Source of the DNA: CAZTDD01 sp964612675
GTDB taxonomy: Bacteria; Hinthialibacterota; Hinthialibacteria; Hinthialibacterales; JAKPRU01
NCBI GenBank assembly: GCA_964612675.1
Contig: CAZTDD010000075.1
Span: forward strand, 1 to 33,364
Length of the DNA: 33,364 nucleotides
Direction: 5' to 3'
Shown: positions 16,406 to 25,449 of the stretch, piece by piece
How positions within the stretch are numbered: the stretch's first letter is position 1
Layout of the letters: each line of letters opens with the position of its first letter
The notes under the pieces: model-generated
Seen by the model: only the letters and a program-made list of their open reading frames with translations
What the model was told of the DNA's origin: nothing
Databases searched by the model: none
Program-made: the position numbers and the translations under genes

Positions 16406-17154
16406 CAGGCTTCATCCTGAATGTATAAGGATCGATGTTTTTCAAACTCTTGAATGGCTTCTTCATAGTCGTCCAAACGACCGATGTCCAGCCAATGTCC
16501 GCCGAATGGGAACGCATTGATCTGCTCACCGGCGCCTATCAGACGATGGATCAGGCGATCGAAACCGAAGTAACGATCCGTGGGAACAAACTCTAACAAT
16601 CGCGGTTCAAACGCGTACACTCCCATACTCACAGTGTAATCGAACGAAGGTTTCTCTTGGAACGAAACGATGCGGTGGTCCTCACCGCATTGGATGGTCC
16701 CGAATTCGATAGAGGTGTGACGTTGCGTTGTGGCTACCGTTGCTATTCCCCCTTTCTCGGCGTGGAAATCGAGGAAGTCCGTGTAGTTCAAATCGGTCAA
16801 AACATCGCCGTTCATGACGAGAAATGTTGCAGAGAGATCGGCTATCCGTGCCAAGGAGCCGATTGTCCCAAGGGGTTCAGTTTCCACAAAATACTCGATT
16901 TCTACATCGAACTTCGATCCGTCTCCCATGAGCGCCATGACGAGATCCGCTCGGTAGCCCACGGCCAAGGTGATTCGACTCAACCCATGCCGACGAAGCT
17001 GTCGAACAACGATTTCGAGAATGGAACAGTCCCCAATTGGAACCAACGGTTTGGGTAGAATCCACGTATAAGGACGCAAGCGGCGGCCCTCTCCACCGGC
17101 CAATATGACGACACGTTCTTTTCTTTTCACTGGCGTTATTGTCCGATCTGACAC
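16405..17154 (-). CDS. Sugar-1-phosphate nucleotidyltransferase
   Basis: The product is 249 residues from a GTG start; the ribosome site is weak and a second in-frame GTG lies eight codons in. The signature VILAGGEGRRLRPYT followed by PKPLVPIGD is the nucleotide- and metal-binding loop of the NTP_transferase family. VMNGDVLTD carries the metal-binding Asp, and FQEKPSFDYTVSMGVYAF and GHWLDIGRLDDYEEA are standard later motifs. The length and lack of a C-terminal beta-helix resemble RmlA/HddC-type enzymes rather than GlmU. It would activate a sugar-1-phosphate to an NDP-sugar for the pathway that the coupled aminotransferase serves. Confidence 0.9.
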   Translation of the reverse strand: MSDRTITPVKRKERVVILAGGEGRRLRPYTWILPKPLVPIGDCSILEIVVRQLRRHGLSRITLAVGYRADLVMALMGDGSKFDVEIEYFVETEPLGTIGSLARIADLSATFLVMNGDVLTDLNYTDFLDFHAEKGGIATVATTQRHTSIEFGTIQCGEDHRIVSFQEKPSFDYTVSMGVYAFEPRLLEFVPTDRYFGFDRLIHRLIGAGEQINAFPFGGHWLDIGRLDDYEEAIQEFEKHRSLYIQDEA

Positions 17155-17206
17155 CCCAAGGCGTCCGGTGGAGATTCCTGACTAAACCGTCCACACAAGC
17201 GCGGCA

Positions 17207-17235
17207 ATTGTCTGTAAACTCAAGAAACAGTATGA
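17207..17235 (+). promoter_or_regulatory. Sigma70-type promoter for the glycan-tailoring operon
   Basis: TTGTCT at 17207-17212 and TATGAT at 17230-17235 are exactly 17 bases apart, in the gap between divergent sugar-nucleotide genes. Transcription would start near 17242, leaving a leader of about 100 bases before the epimerase start at 17346. No convincing partner promoter was found for the minus-strand nucleotidyltransferase; TTGCCG with a weak TAGTCA is the best candidate there. Confidence 0.55.
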
Positions 17236-17345
17236 TACTCTGCTGGCAAAACGTCGTTGAGTCAAGAATTCATTCCAGCGGACGGTTACGTCGGCACGGT
17301 GCAAATGAACTCACAAATATTCCGCAGATTCAATGAGCGACTGAC

Positions 17346-18389
17346 ATGAGAGGGGACTACCTGAAAGAGACCTTTCAAGGAAAACGGGTTCTTATCACAG
17401 GTGGCTTAGGTTTTCTGGGTTCGAACCTCGCCATTGCGTTGGTCGACCTGGGGGCCGACGTCACTTTGCTGGACAATATGCTGCCTCTATATGGAGGGAA
17501 CCGGTTCAACATTGAACCGGTTCGAGATCGGGTCCAGATCAATTTCTCCGATGTTCGCGATCGTCCCTCGATGAATTACATTGTGCAGGGGCAAGATTAT
17601 GTCTTTCATATAGCGGGCCAGGTCAGTCACGTCGACAGCGTCCAGGACCCCTTTACCGATGTGGACATCAACGTTGTGGGTACGTTGTCGGTACTCGAGT
17701 CCTGCCGACAATTCAATCCACGGACGAAGATCGTCTTTACCGGGACGCGGGGACAGTATGGTTCCAGTGTCCAACTCCCCGTAAACGAAGACGCGCCGAC
17801 GAACCCCAAAGGGATCTATGCGATCAGTAACCTGACCGCTGAGAAAATCACGCTCATGTATCACGAGGTTCATCACCTCCCGAGTGTGTGCCTCCGCATC
17901 ACGAATACGTACGGCCCACGGCACCAGATGAAGCATAACCGGTACGGCGTTGTGAATTGGTTCATACGGTTGGCACTGGATGACGAGACAATCCCCATCA
18001 TGGGGGATGGCAAGATCCTTCGCGATTTCCTATACGTAGAAGATGTTGTGGAAGCGGTCCTTTTGGCAGGTGCCAAAGACGAAGCATACGGCCGGATATT
18101 CAATGTAGGATCTGGAAAACCTACCGATTTCGTCGAGTTGGGAGAGACGATCGTGCGGCTTGCCGGAAGCGGACGTTGGGAGTTCGCTCCATTCTCCGAC
18201 GAAAGAAAACAGCTTGAACCGGGCCATTACTACGCAGATATCACGAGAATAAAGGAAACAGTCGGATGGAGTCCGCGAACCTCGCTCGAAGAAGGGCTTA
18301 CGAAGACGATAGAATACTATCGTCGATACCGCGACCAATACTGGAGACCTCCTCATTCAGTTCATCTCGTTGAACGAACGCAGTCATGA
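17346..18389 (+). CDS. NAD-dependent epimerase/dehydratase (extended SDR) with altered YxxxK
   Basis: The product is 347 residues. The Rossmann NAD loop is VLITGGLGFLGSNLA and the next Asp-ended strand is VTLLDNM. HIAGQVSH and FTGTRGQYG are the usual SDR active-site strands. The catalytic motif reads Y158-A-I-S-N162, where the family normally has YxxxK; the DNA (TAT GCG ATC AGT AAC) is unambiguous. RITNTYGPRH and RDFLYVEDVVEA are typical of extended SDRs acting on NDP-sugars. It is the first gene behind the promoter at 17207 and overlaps the next start codon (ATGA). It probably remodels an NDP-sugar, but loss of the Lys could leave it inactive or slow. Confidence 0.85.
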   Translation: MRGDYLKETFQGKRVLITGGLGFLGSNLAIALVDLGADVTLLDNMLPLYGGNRFNIEPVRDRVQINFSDVRDRPSMNYIVQGQDYVFHIAGQVSHVDSVQDPFTDVDINVVGTLSVLESCRQFNPRTKIVFTGTRGQYGSSVQLPVNEDAPTNPKGIYAISNLTAEKITLMYHEVHHLPSVCLRITNTYGPRHQMKHNRYGVVNWFIRLALDDETIPIMGDGKILRDFLYVEDVVEAVLLAGAKDEAYGRIFNVGSGKPTDFVELGETIVRLAGSGRWEFAPFSDERKQLEPGHYYADITRIKETVGWSPRTSLEEGLTKTIEYYRRYRDQYWRPPHSVHLVERTQS

Positions 18390-19375
18390 CCAAGAGAATC
18401 CATTTGATTCGCTATACCCCTGAGATGGAGAGCAGATGGGATGAGTTTGTGAGCCATTCGATTAACGGCACAATGCTGTCGACGATGCGTTTTCTGTCTT
18501 ACCATCCTCCGGAACGGTTCCGAGACCATTCGCTTATCGCCACACAAGGAGATCGATGGGTTGCTGCGTTGCCTGCCGTCGAGAGATCACTCAACGGCCG
18601 GCGAGAGCTGAACTCTCATCCCGGCTGTACCTACGGTGGATTGATCGCAGCCCCGTTCACCAGGACGGAGATTCTCCAGAGTATAGTCGAATCCATTACG
18701 GGATATGCGCGAACGAATTCTCTTGACCGTATCGTGGTTGCTCCGCCGCCGGATCTGTATCACCGTTTTCCATGCCACCACATCGATTTCGTGTTCGAGA
18801 AAGAGGGGTTTCATTACCGAACGATCGGACTTTCGACGTGTGTACCATTGGCGGAAGATGCCGAATCCGACCTGTACAAACGTATGTCACCCAATTGCAG
18901 ATGGGGAATTGGGAAGGCTCAGAGAGAGGGGGTAGAGGTCGGCAAAACAGAAGATTACGAAGCGTTTTGGGAAATACTCGCCGATAGTCTTCGGGCTCAT
19001 GGTGTGTCGCCGGTACATACGGTCCCGGAAATTCGTCTTCTCCAAAGCCGTTTCCCCGACAGAATCCACCTGTTCGGGGCTTTCCACGACGGGAAAATGA
19101 TCGCAGGTTCTGTAATATTCAATCCCACGGATACGGTTGCACATACCCAATACCTCGCCAGCCGGGCGGAGTATCAGCGACAGCAGCCGTTGAATTTGCT
19201 GATCTGGAACATTATGAAGTGGATGAAGGAGAGGGGCTTTCGATTCTTGAATTTCGGTGTATCGACGGAATCGGAGGGAGAGACTGTCAACTGGGGGCTG
19301 CTTCAATTCAAGGAGTCTTTCGGCGGAACAGGCGTGATTCACACTCGCTATACTCTTGAGTTGACAGAACAATGA
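18386..19375 (+). CDS. FemAB/GNAT-like acyltransferase
   Basis: The product is 329 residues, with its ATG overlapping the preceding stop by four bases. Its pattern is that of the GNAT-fold FemAB/BioF2-like family found in exopolysaccharide clusters: W-DEFV...ST-RFLSYH at the N-terminus, MSPNCRWGIGKAQREGVEV (the K-ARR-like helix) in the middle, then IHLFGAFHDGKMIAGSVIF and RFLNFGVSTE near the end. Related proteins transfer acyl or aminoacyl groups to glycan or peptidoglycan precursors. Donor and acceptor are unknown here. It is cytoplasmic, with no signal peptide or membrane helix. Confidence 0.75.
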   Translation: MTKRIHLIRYTPEMESRWDEFVSHSINGTMLSTMRFLSYHPPERFRDHSLIATQGDRWVAALPAVERSLNGRRELNSHPGCTYGGLIAAPFTRTEILQSIVESITGYARTNSLDRIVVAPPPDLYHRFPCHHIDFVFEKEGFHYRTIGLSTCVPLAEDAESDLYKRMSPNCRWGIGKAQREGVEVGKTEDYEAFWEILADSLRAHGVSPVHTVPEIRLLQSRFPDRIHLFGAFHDGKMIAGSVIFNPTDTVAHTQYLASRAEYQRQQPLNLLIWNIMKWMKERGFRFLNFGVSTESEGETVNWGLLQFKESFGGTGVIHTRYTLELTEQ

Positions 19376-19397
19376 CCACGGAACGAGGTTGATCGAT

Positions 19398-20120
19398 ATG
19401 ACGGGAACACCCCGGGAAGAGCTGGAAAACGTAGCCAAAACCCTTGAGCACTTCGCTGGTTTCAACGAAGTCCTCGCCCATCTGACATACGAAGTACTGG
19501 CGGAGCATTTTGTAGGAGACACCTGTCTCGAGATCGGACTGGGGGAAGGAATTCAGATTCCGCTTTTATTGAGCCGGTTCAAAAAAGTGACTGGAGTGGA
19601 TGCGGCTCCGACGCTGATCGAAAAAGCGCGAAAGAAAGGCCGGTCCGAACGACTCGAGCTGGTGTGTAGTATGGCGGAAGATTATCGTCCGGAGCGTGGA
19701 TTCGATACGATTATCATGGGACATTTGCTGGAACACTTGGACGATGGCGTTCCCGTCATGCGCGGTGCTCTCGATTGGGTAAATCCCTCGGGACGACTCC
19801 TGGTTTGTGAAAGCAACGCCGATTCGCTTCACCGGAAAGCGGCGGTCATCATGGGTCTTCTCGAATCTGTCACGGAACTCGGACCGCTCAAAAGCTCGCT
19901 CGGACAACGAAGAGTGTATACACGTTCTCTCTTAGAGAAAGAGATTTCGGACGCTGGGTGGGTAATTGAGCACTTCGGAGGATATTTCCTCAAACCGTTG
20001 ACAAATGATCAGCTCGAGAAAGTCGGCACACCGGAATTGACTCGTGCTTATCACGAACTTGGCAAGGAATATCCCGAAATTGCGGCCGAGATGATCGCGG
20101 TCTGTCGTCCGCCTTACTGA
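19398..20120 (+). CDS. Class I SAM-dependent methyltransferase
   Basis: GAGG at 19385-19388 lies nine bases before the ATG at 19398. An in-frame TTG at 19389 abuts that site and is unlikely, so the product is taken as 240 residues. Motif I is CLEIGLGEGIQIPLL, the acidic end of strand 2 is VTGVDAAP, and FDTIIMGHLLEHLDD is the motif II region with the HxLEH seen in Methyltransf_11/23-type enzymes. GRLLVCESNADS follows as motif III. In this setting it most likely methylates a sugar or a lipid-linked glycan. It is followed 26 bases later by the sulfotransferase. Confidence 0.85.
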   Translation: MTGTPREELENVAKTLEHFAGFNEVLAHLTYEVLAEHFVGDTCLEIGLGEGIQIPLLLSRFKKVTGVDAAPTLIEKARKKGRSERLELVCSMAEDYRPERGFDTIIMGHLLEHLDDGVPVMRGALDWVNPSGRLLVCESNADSLHRKAAVIMGLLESVTELGPLKSSLGQRRVYTRSLLEKEISDAGWVIEHFGGYFLKPLTNDQLEKVGTPELTRAYHELGKEYPEIAAEMIAVCRPPY

Positions 20121-20146
20121 AAGAAACGGAATACGGGAAACGGTAC

Positions 20147-20989
20147 ATGTACAGAGAATCCAAGGTTTCCGGTCGCAGAGGCGAACGATTGATCTTTGTC
20201 GGTGGTTCGCCACGATCAGGTACAACCTTGGTTCAGAACATGCTCGATTGTCATCCGGACATTTACGGCGGTCCGGAATTCGACAGAATTCCTATGATCG
20301 TCGAAGTCCGGAAAACACTCCTCAGCGCCGTTGTAGCGGGACGGATCGATACCTTTTGTACCAAAGAAGACGTCGATAAAGCGATCGCGTCACTGATCGA
20401 AAGGCTCCTGCTGCCGGTCGCAGATAGAAATCGTTGCGACTACCTGAGCGAAAAGACTCCTTCCAATGTATTTGTCTTCAAAGAATTACTGGAGATCTTG
20501 CCGGCTGCACGATTCATTCACGTGGTCCGCGATCCACGCGCCATTGTGGCCTCGCTTCTGATGGTGGGGATGCGTGCAAAACGAAAAGGTATCCAACCTG
20601 TACCTATCAGTGTCGATATCCACTCCGCGATCCATGCTGTCAAGACAGGAACTCAGGCGGGATTCGAGGCGGCCCGCCAGGCACCGGACCGCGTGCACAC
20701 TATCGTATACGAGCGAATTGTGACCGATCCAACGGTGGAATCTCAATCGCTGTGTTCGTTTCTCGGCGTTTCGTGGACGGAGGATATGCTCCATCCCGCA
20801 GGAAAAAAGCACAGCGGGGAAAAAGTCTTGGACGATGTATGGTATGATCGGCGAACCTACTATAGAGATCCCGTTCCGACGGAAATCGATAAATGGAAGA
20901 GGATACTGACACCCGAACAGCAGGCGATGGTCTCTTCCGCTTTCCGCGATGATGAGAATCACGCAAAACTGGGCTACAGCTTTCTATAG
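20147..20989 (+). CDS. PAPS-dependent sulfotransferase
   Basis: The product is 280 residues. The 5'-phosphosulfate loop is FVGGSPRSGTTLVQNML and the 3'-phosphate motif is HVVRDPRAIVASL, both in normal spacing. The C-terminal KKHSGEKVLDDVWYDRRTYY and a helix before the end match the Sulfotransfer_1/3 family. It would move sulfate from PAPS to a hydroxyl or amine of the surface glycan (or to a peptide Tyr). Sulfated glycans are uncommon in ordinary bacteria but recur in marine and candidate-phylum lineages. PAPS synthesis genes are not in this window. Confidence 0.88.
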   Translation: MYRESKVSGRRGERLIFVGGSPRSGTTLVQNMLDCHPDIYGGPEFDRIPMIVEVRKTLLSAVVAGRIDTFCTKEDVDKAIASLIERLLLPVADRNRCDYLSEKTPSNVFVFKELLEILPAARFIHVVRDPRAIVASLLMVGMRAKRKGIQPVPISVDIHSAIHAVKTGTQAGFEAARQAPDRVHTIVYERIVTDPTVESQSLCSFLGVSWTEDMLHPAGKKHSGEKVLDDVWYDRRTYYRDPVPTEIDKWKRILTPEQQAMVSSAFRDDENHAKLGYSFL

Positions 20990-21081
20990 GAAGCGGATTT
21001 CGTGTCAGTTCAGTGATGGAGGCTGGGATTCGCAGCAGTTGGATTTGGAATTCGGCATAAGATTGCGCACGGAGTTGCAAC

Positions 21082-21771
21082 ATGGCAACCGTTTTGGGAA
21101 AGAATCCCAACATCGACAGAAACGTACATTTTGATTGTGTTTCAGCCCGAAACATCAGCATCGAAGACACAGTGATCGGAGATCGTGCTCGTATTCGCTC
21201 CGGCACAGTGATTTACACGAATACCAGAATCGGCCATGACCTTTCCACCGGACACAATGTTGTGATACGAGAAGAGAACATCATCGGGGATTCGTTTTGT
21301 ATTTGGAACAATTCCGTTTTGGATTATGGCTGCAAAGTCGGGAACAATGTCCGAATTCACAACAATGTGTATGTAGCCCAGTTTACGACGCTCGAAGATG
21401 ATGGTTTTCTCGGCCCGGGTGTGGTGATTGGCAACGATCCGCATCCGCTCTGCGGCCTCTGCCTTCAGGGTCCCACAATCCAACGTGGTGCGAGAATCGG
21501 CCTCAACGTCACCTTGCTGCCAAGAGTCGTCATTGGTGAATATGCGTTGATCGGAGCCGGAAGCGTGGTCACTAAAGACATACCGCCAAGATGTTACGCA
21601 TTCGGCAACCCGGCACGTGTCATTGGAAGCGTTGACGATCTCGAGTGCCCGTTTGACCTTGTCGAAAAACCCTATGTGCAGGGACGGGATGTGCTCCTTC
21701 GAGGAGGGAGCCGCTTGCAGAGAAAGCCCATGTCCGCCGATATAGAGCAAGAAGAGAAACGTGAGCGTTGA
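21082..21771 (+). CDS. Left-handed beta-helix (hexapeptide) acyltransferase
   Basis: The product is 229 residues. Hexapeptide turns run through most of the length (IEDTVIGDRARIRSGTVIY, DSFCIWNNSVLDYG, KVGNNVRIHNNVYV, GARIGLNVTLLPRVVIGEYALIGAGSVV). The closing KDIPPRCYAFGNPARVIG is the hallmark of WbbJ/WlbB-type sugar O- or N-acetyltransferases. NDPHPLCGLC contains the active-site His region. Enzymes that act after a DegT aminotransferase often N-acetylate the new amino group, which fits the neighbourhood. The last 35 residues are hydrophilic and not part of the helix. A 92-base gap with no evident gene precedes it. Confidence 0.9.
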   Translation: MATVLGKNPNIDRNVHFDCVSARNISIEDTVIGDRARIRSGTVIYTNTRIGHDLSTGHNVVIREENIIGDSFCIWNNSVLDYGCKVGNNVRIHNNVYVAQFTTLEDDGFLGPGVVIGNDPHPLCGLCLQGPTIQRGARIGLNVTLLPRVVIGEYALIGAGSVVTKDIPPRCYAFGNPARVIGSVDDLECPFDLVEKPYVQGRDVLLRGGSRLQRKPMSADIEQEEKRER

Positions 21772-21890
21772 AATCCGACTGAAAGAGTTCTGACGGGGCA
21801 TTAACCGTTTGACTTGCGGTACGTATAGGTTCAGAGCACATCTCAGCATCCCGAATCTCTTCGACCATTCCGAATGGATCCACGAGGAAG

Positions 21891-23732
21891 ATGTCAAGTC
21901 CATTTGAATTCCGCAGCAGCGAGTTGAGTCCTTTTTTCTATCATCGTAATCTGGCCGAGTTGCGATTACGGTGGCCTGATCTCGCGACAAGAATCGAAAA
22001 TACCGACTCGAGCCATATCGTGATGATTCCGGAGGGAGGTCCAACCTACCAATGCCGTGTGGATGCGAACTGGATTCACGGCCCCCATACCATTGCAGAC
22101 GAATGCGCAGAATTACGGAAATGGCTCGAACGGGCACTGCGTTCCTCGGAGACGGAGTTGATTTACGTTCTCGGCACCGGACTGGGGTACATGGTCAGCG
22201 AAGTCTTCCGGGAAACGGAGAGTCGCAGGGGCCAAGACGGCACTCCGATAGCGCTTGTCCTGCTGGAACCCCGTCTGGATGTATTTCGGGCGATGCTGCA
22301 GCTCAATGATTGGACTTCGTTGCTGTCTTCGCAGCGAACGTTTCTCTGCGTCGGTGAAGAACTCATTCAGTTATGTCGCGAGGTACGTGAGCGGAATCAC
22401 CTCGACGCGTGTGCCCGTCCCGTCCATATGTTCGGACGTCCCGCGTGGCCGACGGAACAGTCCATGTATCAGGCTCTTTTACGGGACATTGATGAAGGCC
22501 GACGGCGATACCAGTATGCGAAGCAGAACCTGCAGAAGCAGCTGTTCGAGCAGCACAGGAGAGGCAGAACAGAGGTTCGCAAAATCTGGACGTCTGTAAG
22601 CCTGGGAGATCGTGCAATCCAGCATATTGTACGCGCCTTAATGAGAGCGCTCGAACGAAAAGGATTCGAAATCCGGATTCTCGAGATCGACCCGGACAGC
22701 TATCAGCCCCCGTGGCGTTCTTTTATGGATATCTGTTCTTTTCAGCCGGATCTGCTGCTTCAAGCCAATTTTCCGAGCAGCCTCCTTCTGCCGCGCGAGG
22801 TTGCTCGAACGCTTCCGATTCCCCGTGTGACGTGGTACGTCGACAATCCGGCGTACTTTTGGAGGCAGCACCCGATGTTCTTCTTCACAGAGTTTGACCA
22901 TGTCTTTGTCTGTGACGAAGCGTTTGCGGCATTTGCTCGATCCTGTAAAGCACCCGAGGTCACGACACTGTATTTTGCCAGCGATCTGGAACGACCGGGA
23001 CAGACACACGAGGAATATCGTTCACCGCTTGCCTTCGTTGGACAGATTGTCGACCTCAGCGAATCCTGGAAAAAACTGAGGCCGGACGAACGTACCATTT
23101 TGAGCAAACTGGTTGACCTGCGCTTAGCGGATCGTGCGACAAGCGAAGAGGAACTGCTCGCTTCCTTGACCAGACAGGAGAGAATCTGCGTTTCAAAGGC
23201 CTTACCGAGGCTTGGATCGCCGTTACCGTATTTTCTGTATTCCGCTGCAAATGCACGTCGACGAATCCGAGTCCTTGAATCCGTCGCACAGTACGGACTG
23301 AGATTATACGGAACGGACGCGTGGATCACAGCGACGAGAGAAGATTCTCCCTTGCGCAAATGTTTCTGCGGGCCTATCGAATATCAAACCGAGTTCCCGT
23401 TAGTCTGCAAGTCGGCCGACATCAACATCGGCATGCACAGTCTTCAGGCTGTCAGTTGTCTGAATATGCGCGATTTCGATGTTCCACTCCGCGATGGATT
23501 TCTGTTAACCGACTGGATAAAGAACGCCGATTCTTTCTTTGTTCCGGACGAGGAAATGGTCTTCTGGCACAGCATCGATGATCTGAAACGAAAGATCGAA
23601 TGGTTTCTTGAGCGCCCGGAAGAAAGGGAGAGAATCGTAGAACGGGGGAAAGCAAGGATCGTACGCGATCATACGTACGATGCTCGGGCGTCCCAGTTAT
23701 TGGAAGCGCTAGGGATTCGCCCTCTGGAATGA
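21891..23732 (+). CDS. Maf-like / CgeB-like fusion glycosyltransferase
   Basis: The product is 613 residues. The first 200 resemble the motility-accessory-factor/DUF115-type N-terminal domain (NLAELRLRWPDLATRI, then LIYVLGTGLGYMVSEVF and ALVLLEPRLDVFRAML). Residues of about 235-610 resemble CgeB-type GT-B glycosyltransferases: VTWYVDNPAYFW in the N-lobe, then RLYGTDAW, KSADINIGMHSLQ, LNMRDFDVP, LLTDW, and a closing RIVRDHTYDAR. Maf proteins attach nonulosonic acids or other sugars to flagellin, and CgeB proteins act in spore and flagellin glycosylation. No flagellar gene is nearby, so a surface glycan or S-layer target is as likely. The ATG has GAGGA only two bases upstream, so the start is uncertain; the next in-frame ATG is 44 codons later. 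Confidence 0.75.
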   Translation: MSSPFEFRSSELSPFFYHRNLAELRLRWPDLATRIENTDSSHIVMIPEGGPTYQCRVDANWIHGPHTIADECAELRKWLERALRSSETELIYVLGTGLGYMVSEVFRETESRRGQDGTPIALVLLEPRLDVFRAMLQLNDWTSLLSSQRTFLCVGEELIQLCREVRERNHLDACARPVHMFGRPAWPTEQSMYQALLRDIDEGRRRYQYAKQNLQKQLFEQHRRGRTEVRKIWTSVSLGDRAIQHIVRALMRALERKGFEIRILEIDPDSYQPPWRSFMDICSFQPDLLLQANFPSSLLLPREVARTLPIPRVTWYVDNPAYFWRQHPMFFFTEFDHVFVCDEAFAAFARSCKAPEVTTLYFASDLERPGQTHEEYRSPLAFVGQIVDLSESWKKLRPDERTILSKLVDLRLADRATSEEELLASLTRQERICVSKALPRLGSPLPYFLYSAANARRRIRVLESVAQYGLRLYGTDAWITATREDSPLRKCFCGPIEYQTEFPLVCKSADINIGMHSLQAVSCLNMRDFDVPLRDGFLLTDWIKNADSFFVPDEEMVFWHSIDDLKRKIEWFLERPEERERIVERGKARIVRDHTYDARASQLLEALGIRPLE

Positions 23733-23744
23733 CCCGAAAATGGG

Positions 23745-25352
23745 TTAACGCCTTTGTTGGGGCCGATAGGGACTCTTTGGAACCTGCCCGGGGGGAGTAG
23801 AAGTCGCGGATTCCTTTTGTTCCGGAGGCGCAGGCGGCTCAATCTCATTGCAAAACACCGCCATGCGCTCGGCGCTGAATATCGGATTATCCCCGCCATA
23901 GACCGTAACGAAATACTTCGACCAGCTCGATACGTGCTTATGGGCGAGTTCGAGCCGATTCCGTGCGCTTTCATCGGATTCGTTCTGTTTCCAAATCTGA
24001 TATGCGCAATAGGTGTACGCAATGTCTCTCCACAACCGTGCGGCGTCATCCAAGATGCTCATCTGAGAAGACATGGCGATGTAGCCGCTGATAGTGACAC
24101 CGGAACGAGCCCGTTCCAATACAGCGCGAGCTTCAAGCGCTCGGGCGACCGCTTCGTCTTTTTCCTTGACCAGTTTGCCTGCCGTGTAAGTAGACATTTT
24201 GAGGAGGTTTCGTTCCGTTCTACCGAACGATGGATCCCAATTGGACAGTCCCTCCTCGCTCAAGCGGTTCTGGGCTCCCTTCAAACTCGGGATGCGGCTT
24301 TCGTCACTTAGAAATAGGGACCCTTCCGAGAGAAACACACGTTCAACCACCTCGTCGGTCGATTCCAGACATGCACGAAGCTGCTCCTGATCGCTCTTGC
24401 CAAACGTTTCGCGAAAATAGTCGGACCAGACCGTTTCCAAACTCGTGGACGGATTCTGCAAAAATCGGCAGAACGTCCAGAGGTTGATCGCGCAAGCGCT
24501 TCCAATCACATGGTCTCTTCCGCAGTCGACTCTGGCGACGGCGCCGACTGCGCCTTTTTCTCGGGCAAACTTCAATTGCTCGGCAACCCGCTCGGCATAG
24601 CAATACGGAAGGATACATCGCCCGAAGTTGCGATTTGCGAGATCGAACTCAACGATGTGCCTTCGCTCGCCGAATGTTCCAAGCGCCGGATGATAAGGAG
24701 ATTTCGGACTCCACTCGTGGATGACAATTGGCACAAACACTCCAATGGAAGGGTTGGAATCGGTGACGCCTTTGGTCATCCATTCCAACTCATCCGGTGT
24801 CTTCGCGTCTAACCGAACCCAAAGATCCCAATCGACACCGCTGCATACGCCGTGCAAGAGATCCACTAGAGTCGTAAGAGCACCAGCACGTTCGCTTGCT
24901 GAGGTTCCAGACAAAGAACCCGGATCGAGATCGAGAACCAGACCGTCGATTGCGGGAAGGGCGGTATGGAGACGCGTATACCGCTCACGGATACGATTTG
25001 CAGTGAGGGGATCTCTGATCGATGCACCGGGTGGCAGATCCTGCAATTCCGGTGCCCAGAGAAAAACCGTCATATCTCCTTGTTTTGCGGCAAGCGCGAC
25101 CTGACGCAGTTCACGAACCTTCTCGCTGTCCGCGACAAGATCGCTCACAGACCGGACAATCGAAGATGACATCTGGATGTGATTGATCTTGTGTTTACGA
25201 CCGATCTCGACCGCCTGCTGCAAATAGGGAAGCCGTCCGTCCTCAAATTCCCAGCCGATGATTGTATCCGCACCTGCCGGTAAGGCGGAGAAACATACTA
25301 AGGACAAGAGAAAAGCAACGTGCAGGACCGGCGGGCAGCCCTTATCATTCAT
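23745..25352 (-). CDS. Secreted glycoside hydrolase-like protein (GH67-like TIM barrel)
   Basis: GGAG at about 25361-25364 lies eight bases from the ATG at 25352, which is preferred to a TTG six bases upstream. The product is 535 residues with a signal peptide (VLHVAFLLSLVCFSALPAGAD). The body reads as a TIM barrel (IIGWEFEDGRLPYLQQAVEIG, GLVLDLDPGS, LWVRLDA). A region YCYAERVAEQLKFAREKGAVGAV...NLWTFCRFLQNPSTSLETVWSDYFRETFG then follows the layout of alpha-glucuronidase-like (GH67) proteins common in planctomycete-like genomes. The C-terminal third is helical with a Pro-rich tail. No catalytic Glu/Asp pair can be fixed by eye. It is the last gene of the GH38-STAS-GH67 unit. Confidence 0.5.
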   Translation of the reverse strand: MNDKGCPPVLHVAFLLSLVCFSALPAGADTIIGWEFEDGRLPYLQQAVEIGRKHKINHIQMSSSIVRSVSDLVADSEKVRELRQVALAAKQGDMTVFLWAPELQDLPPGASIRDPLTANRIRERYTRLHTALPAIDGLVLDLDPGSLSGTSASERAGALTTLVDLLHGVCSGVDWDLWVRLDAKTPDELEWMTKGVTDSNPSIGVFVPIVIHEWSPKSPYHPALGTFGERRHIVEFDLANRNFGRCILPYCYAERVAEQLKFAREKGAVGAVARVDCGRDHVIGSACAINLWTFCRFLQNPSTSLETVWSDYFRETFGKSDQEQLRACLESTDEVVERVFLSEGSLFLSDESRIPSLKGAQNRLSEEGLSNWDPSFGRTERNLLKMSTYTAGKLVKEKDEAVARALEARAVLERARSGVTISGYIAMSSQMSILDDAARLWRDIAYTYCAYQIWKQNESDESARNRLELAHKHVSSWSKYFVTVYGGDNPIFSAERMAVFCNEIEPPAPPEQKESATSTPPGQVPKSPYRPQQRR

Positions 25353-25449
25353 TTCCAAGACTCCGATCTTTTTTTAAGATGGTTCAGTGAATCCTCAAAC
25401 CGGATAGTAACCATAAAACAGGGGATCTGTCAGTTTCGCATTCGCCCGA

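Noticed and set aside
21142..22137. 331-residue minus-strand frame
   Set aside because: It lies opposite the hexapeptide acyltransferase and the start of the Maf/CgeB gene, both strongly supported, and its translation has no family pattern.
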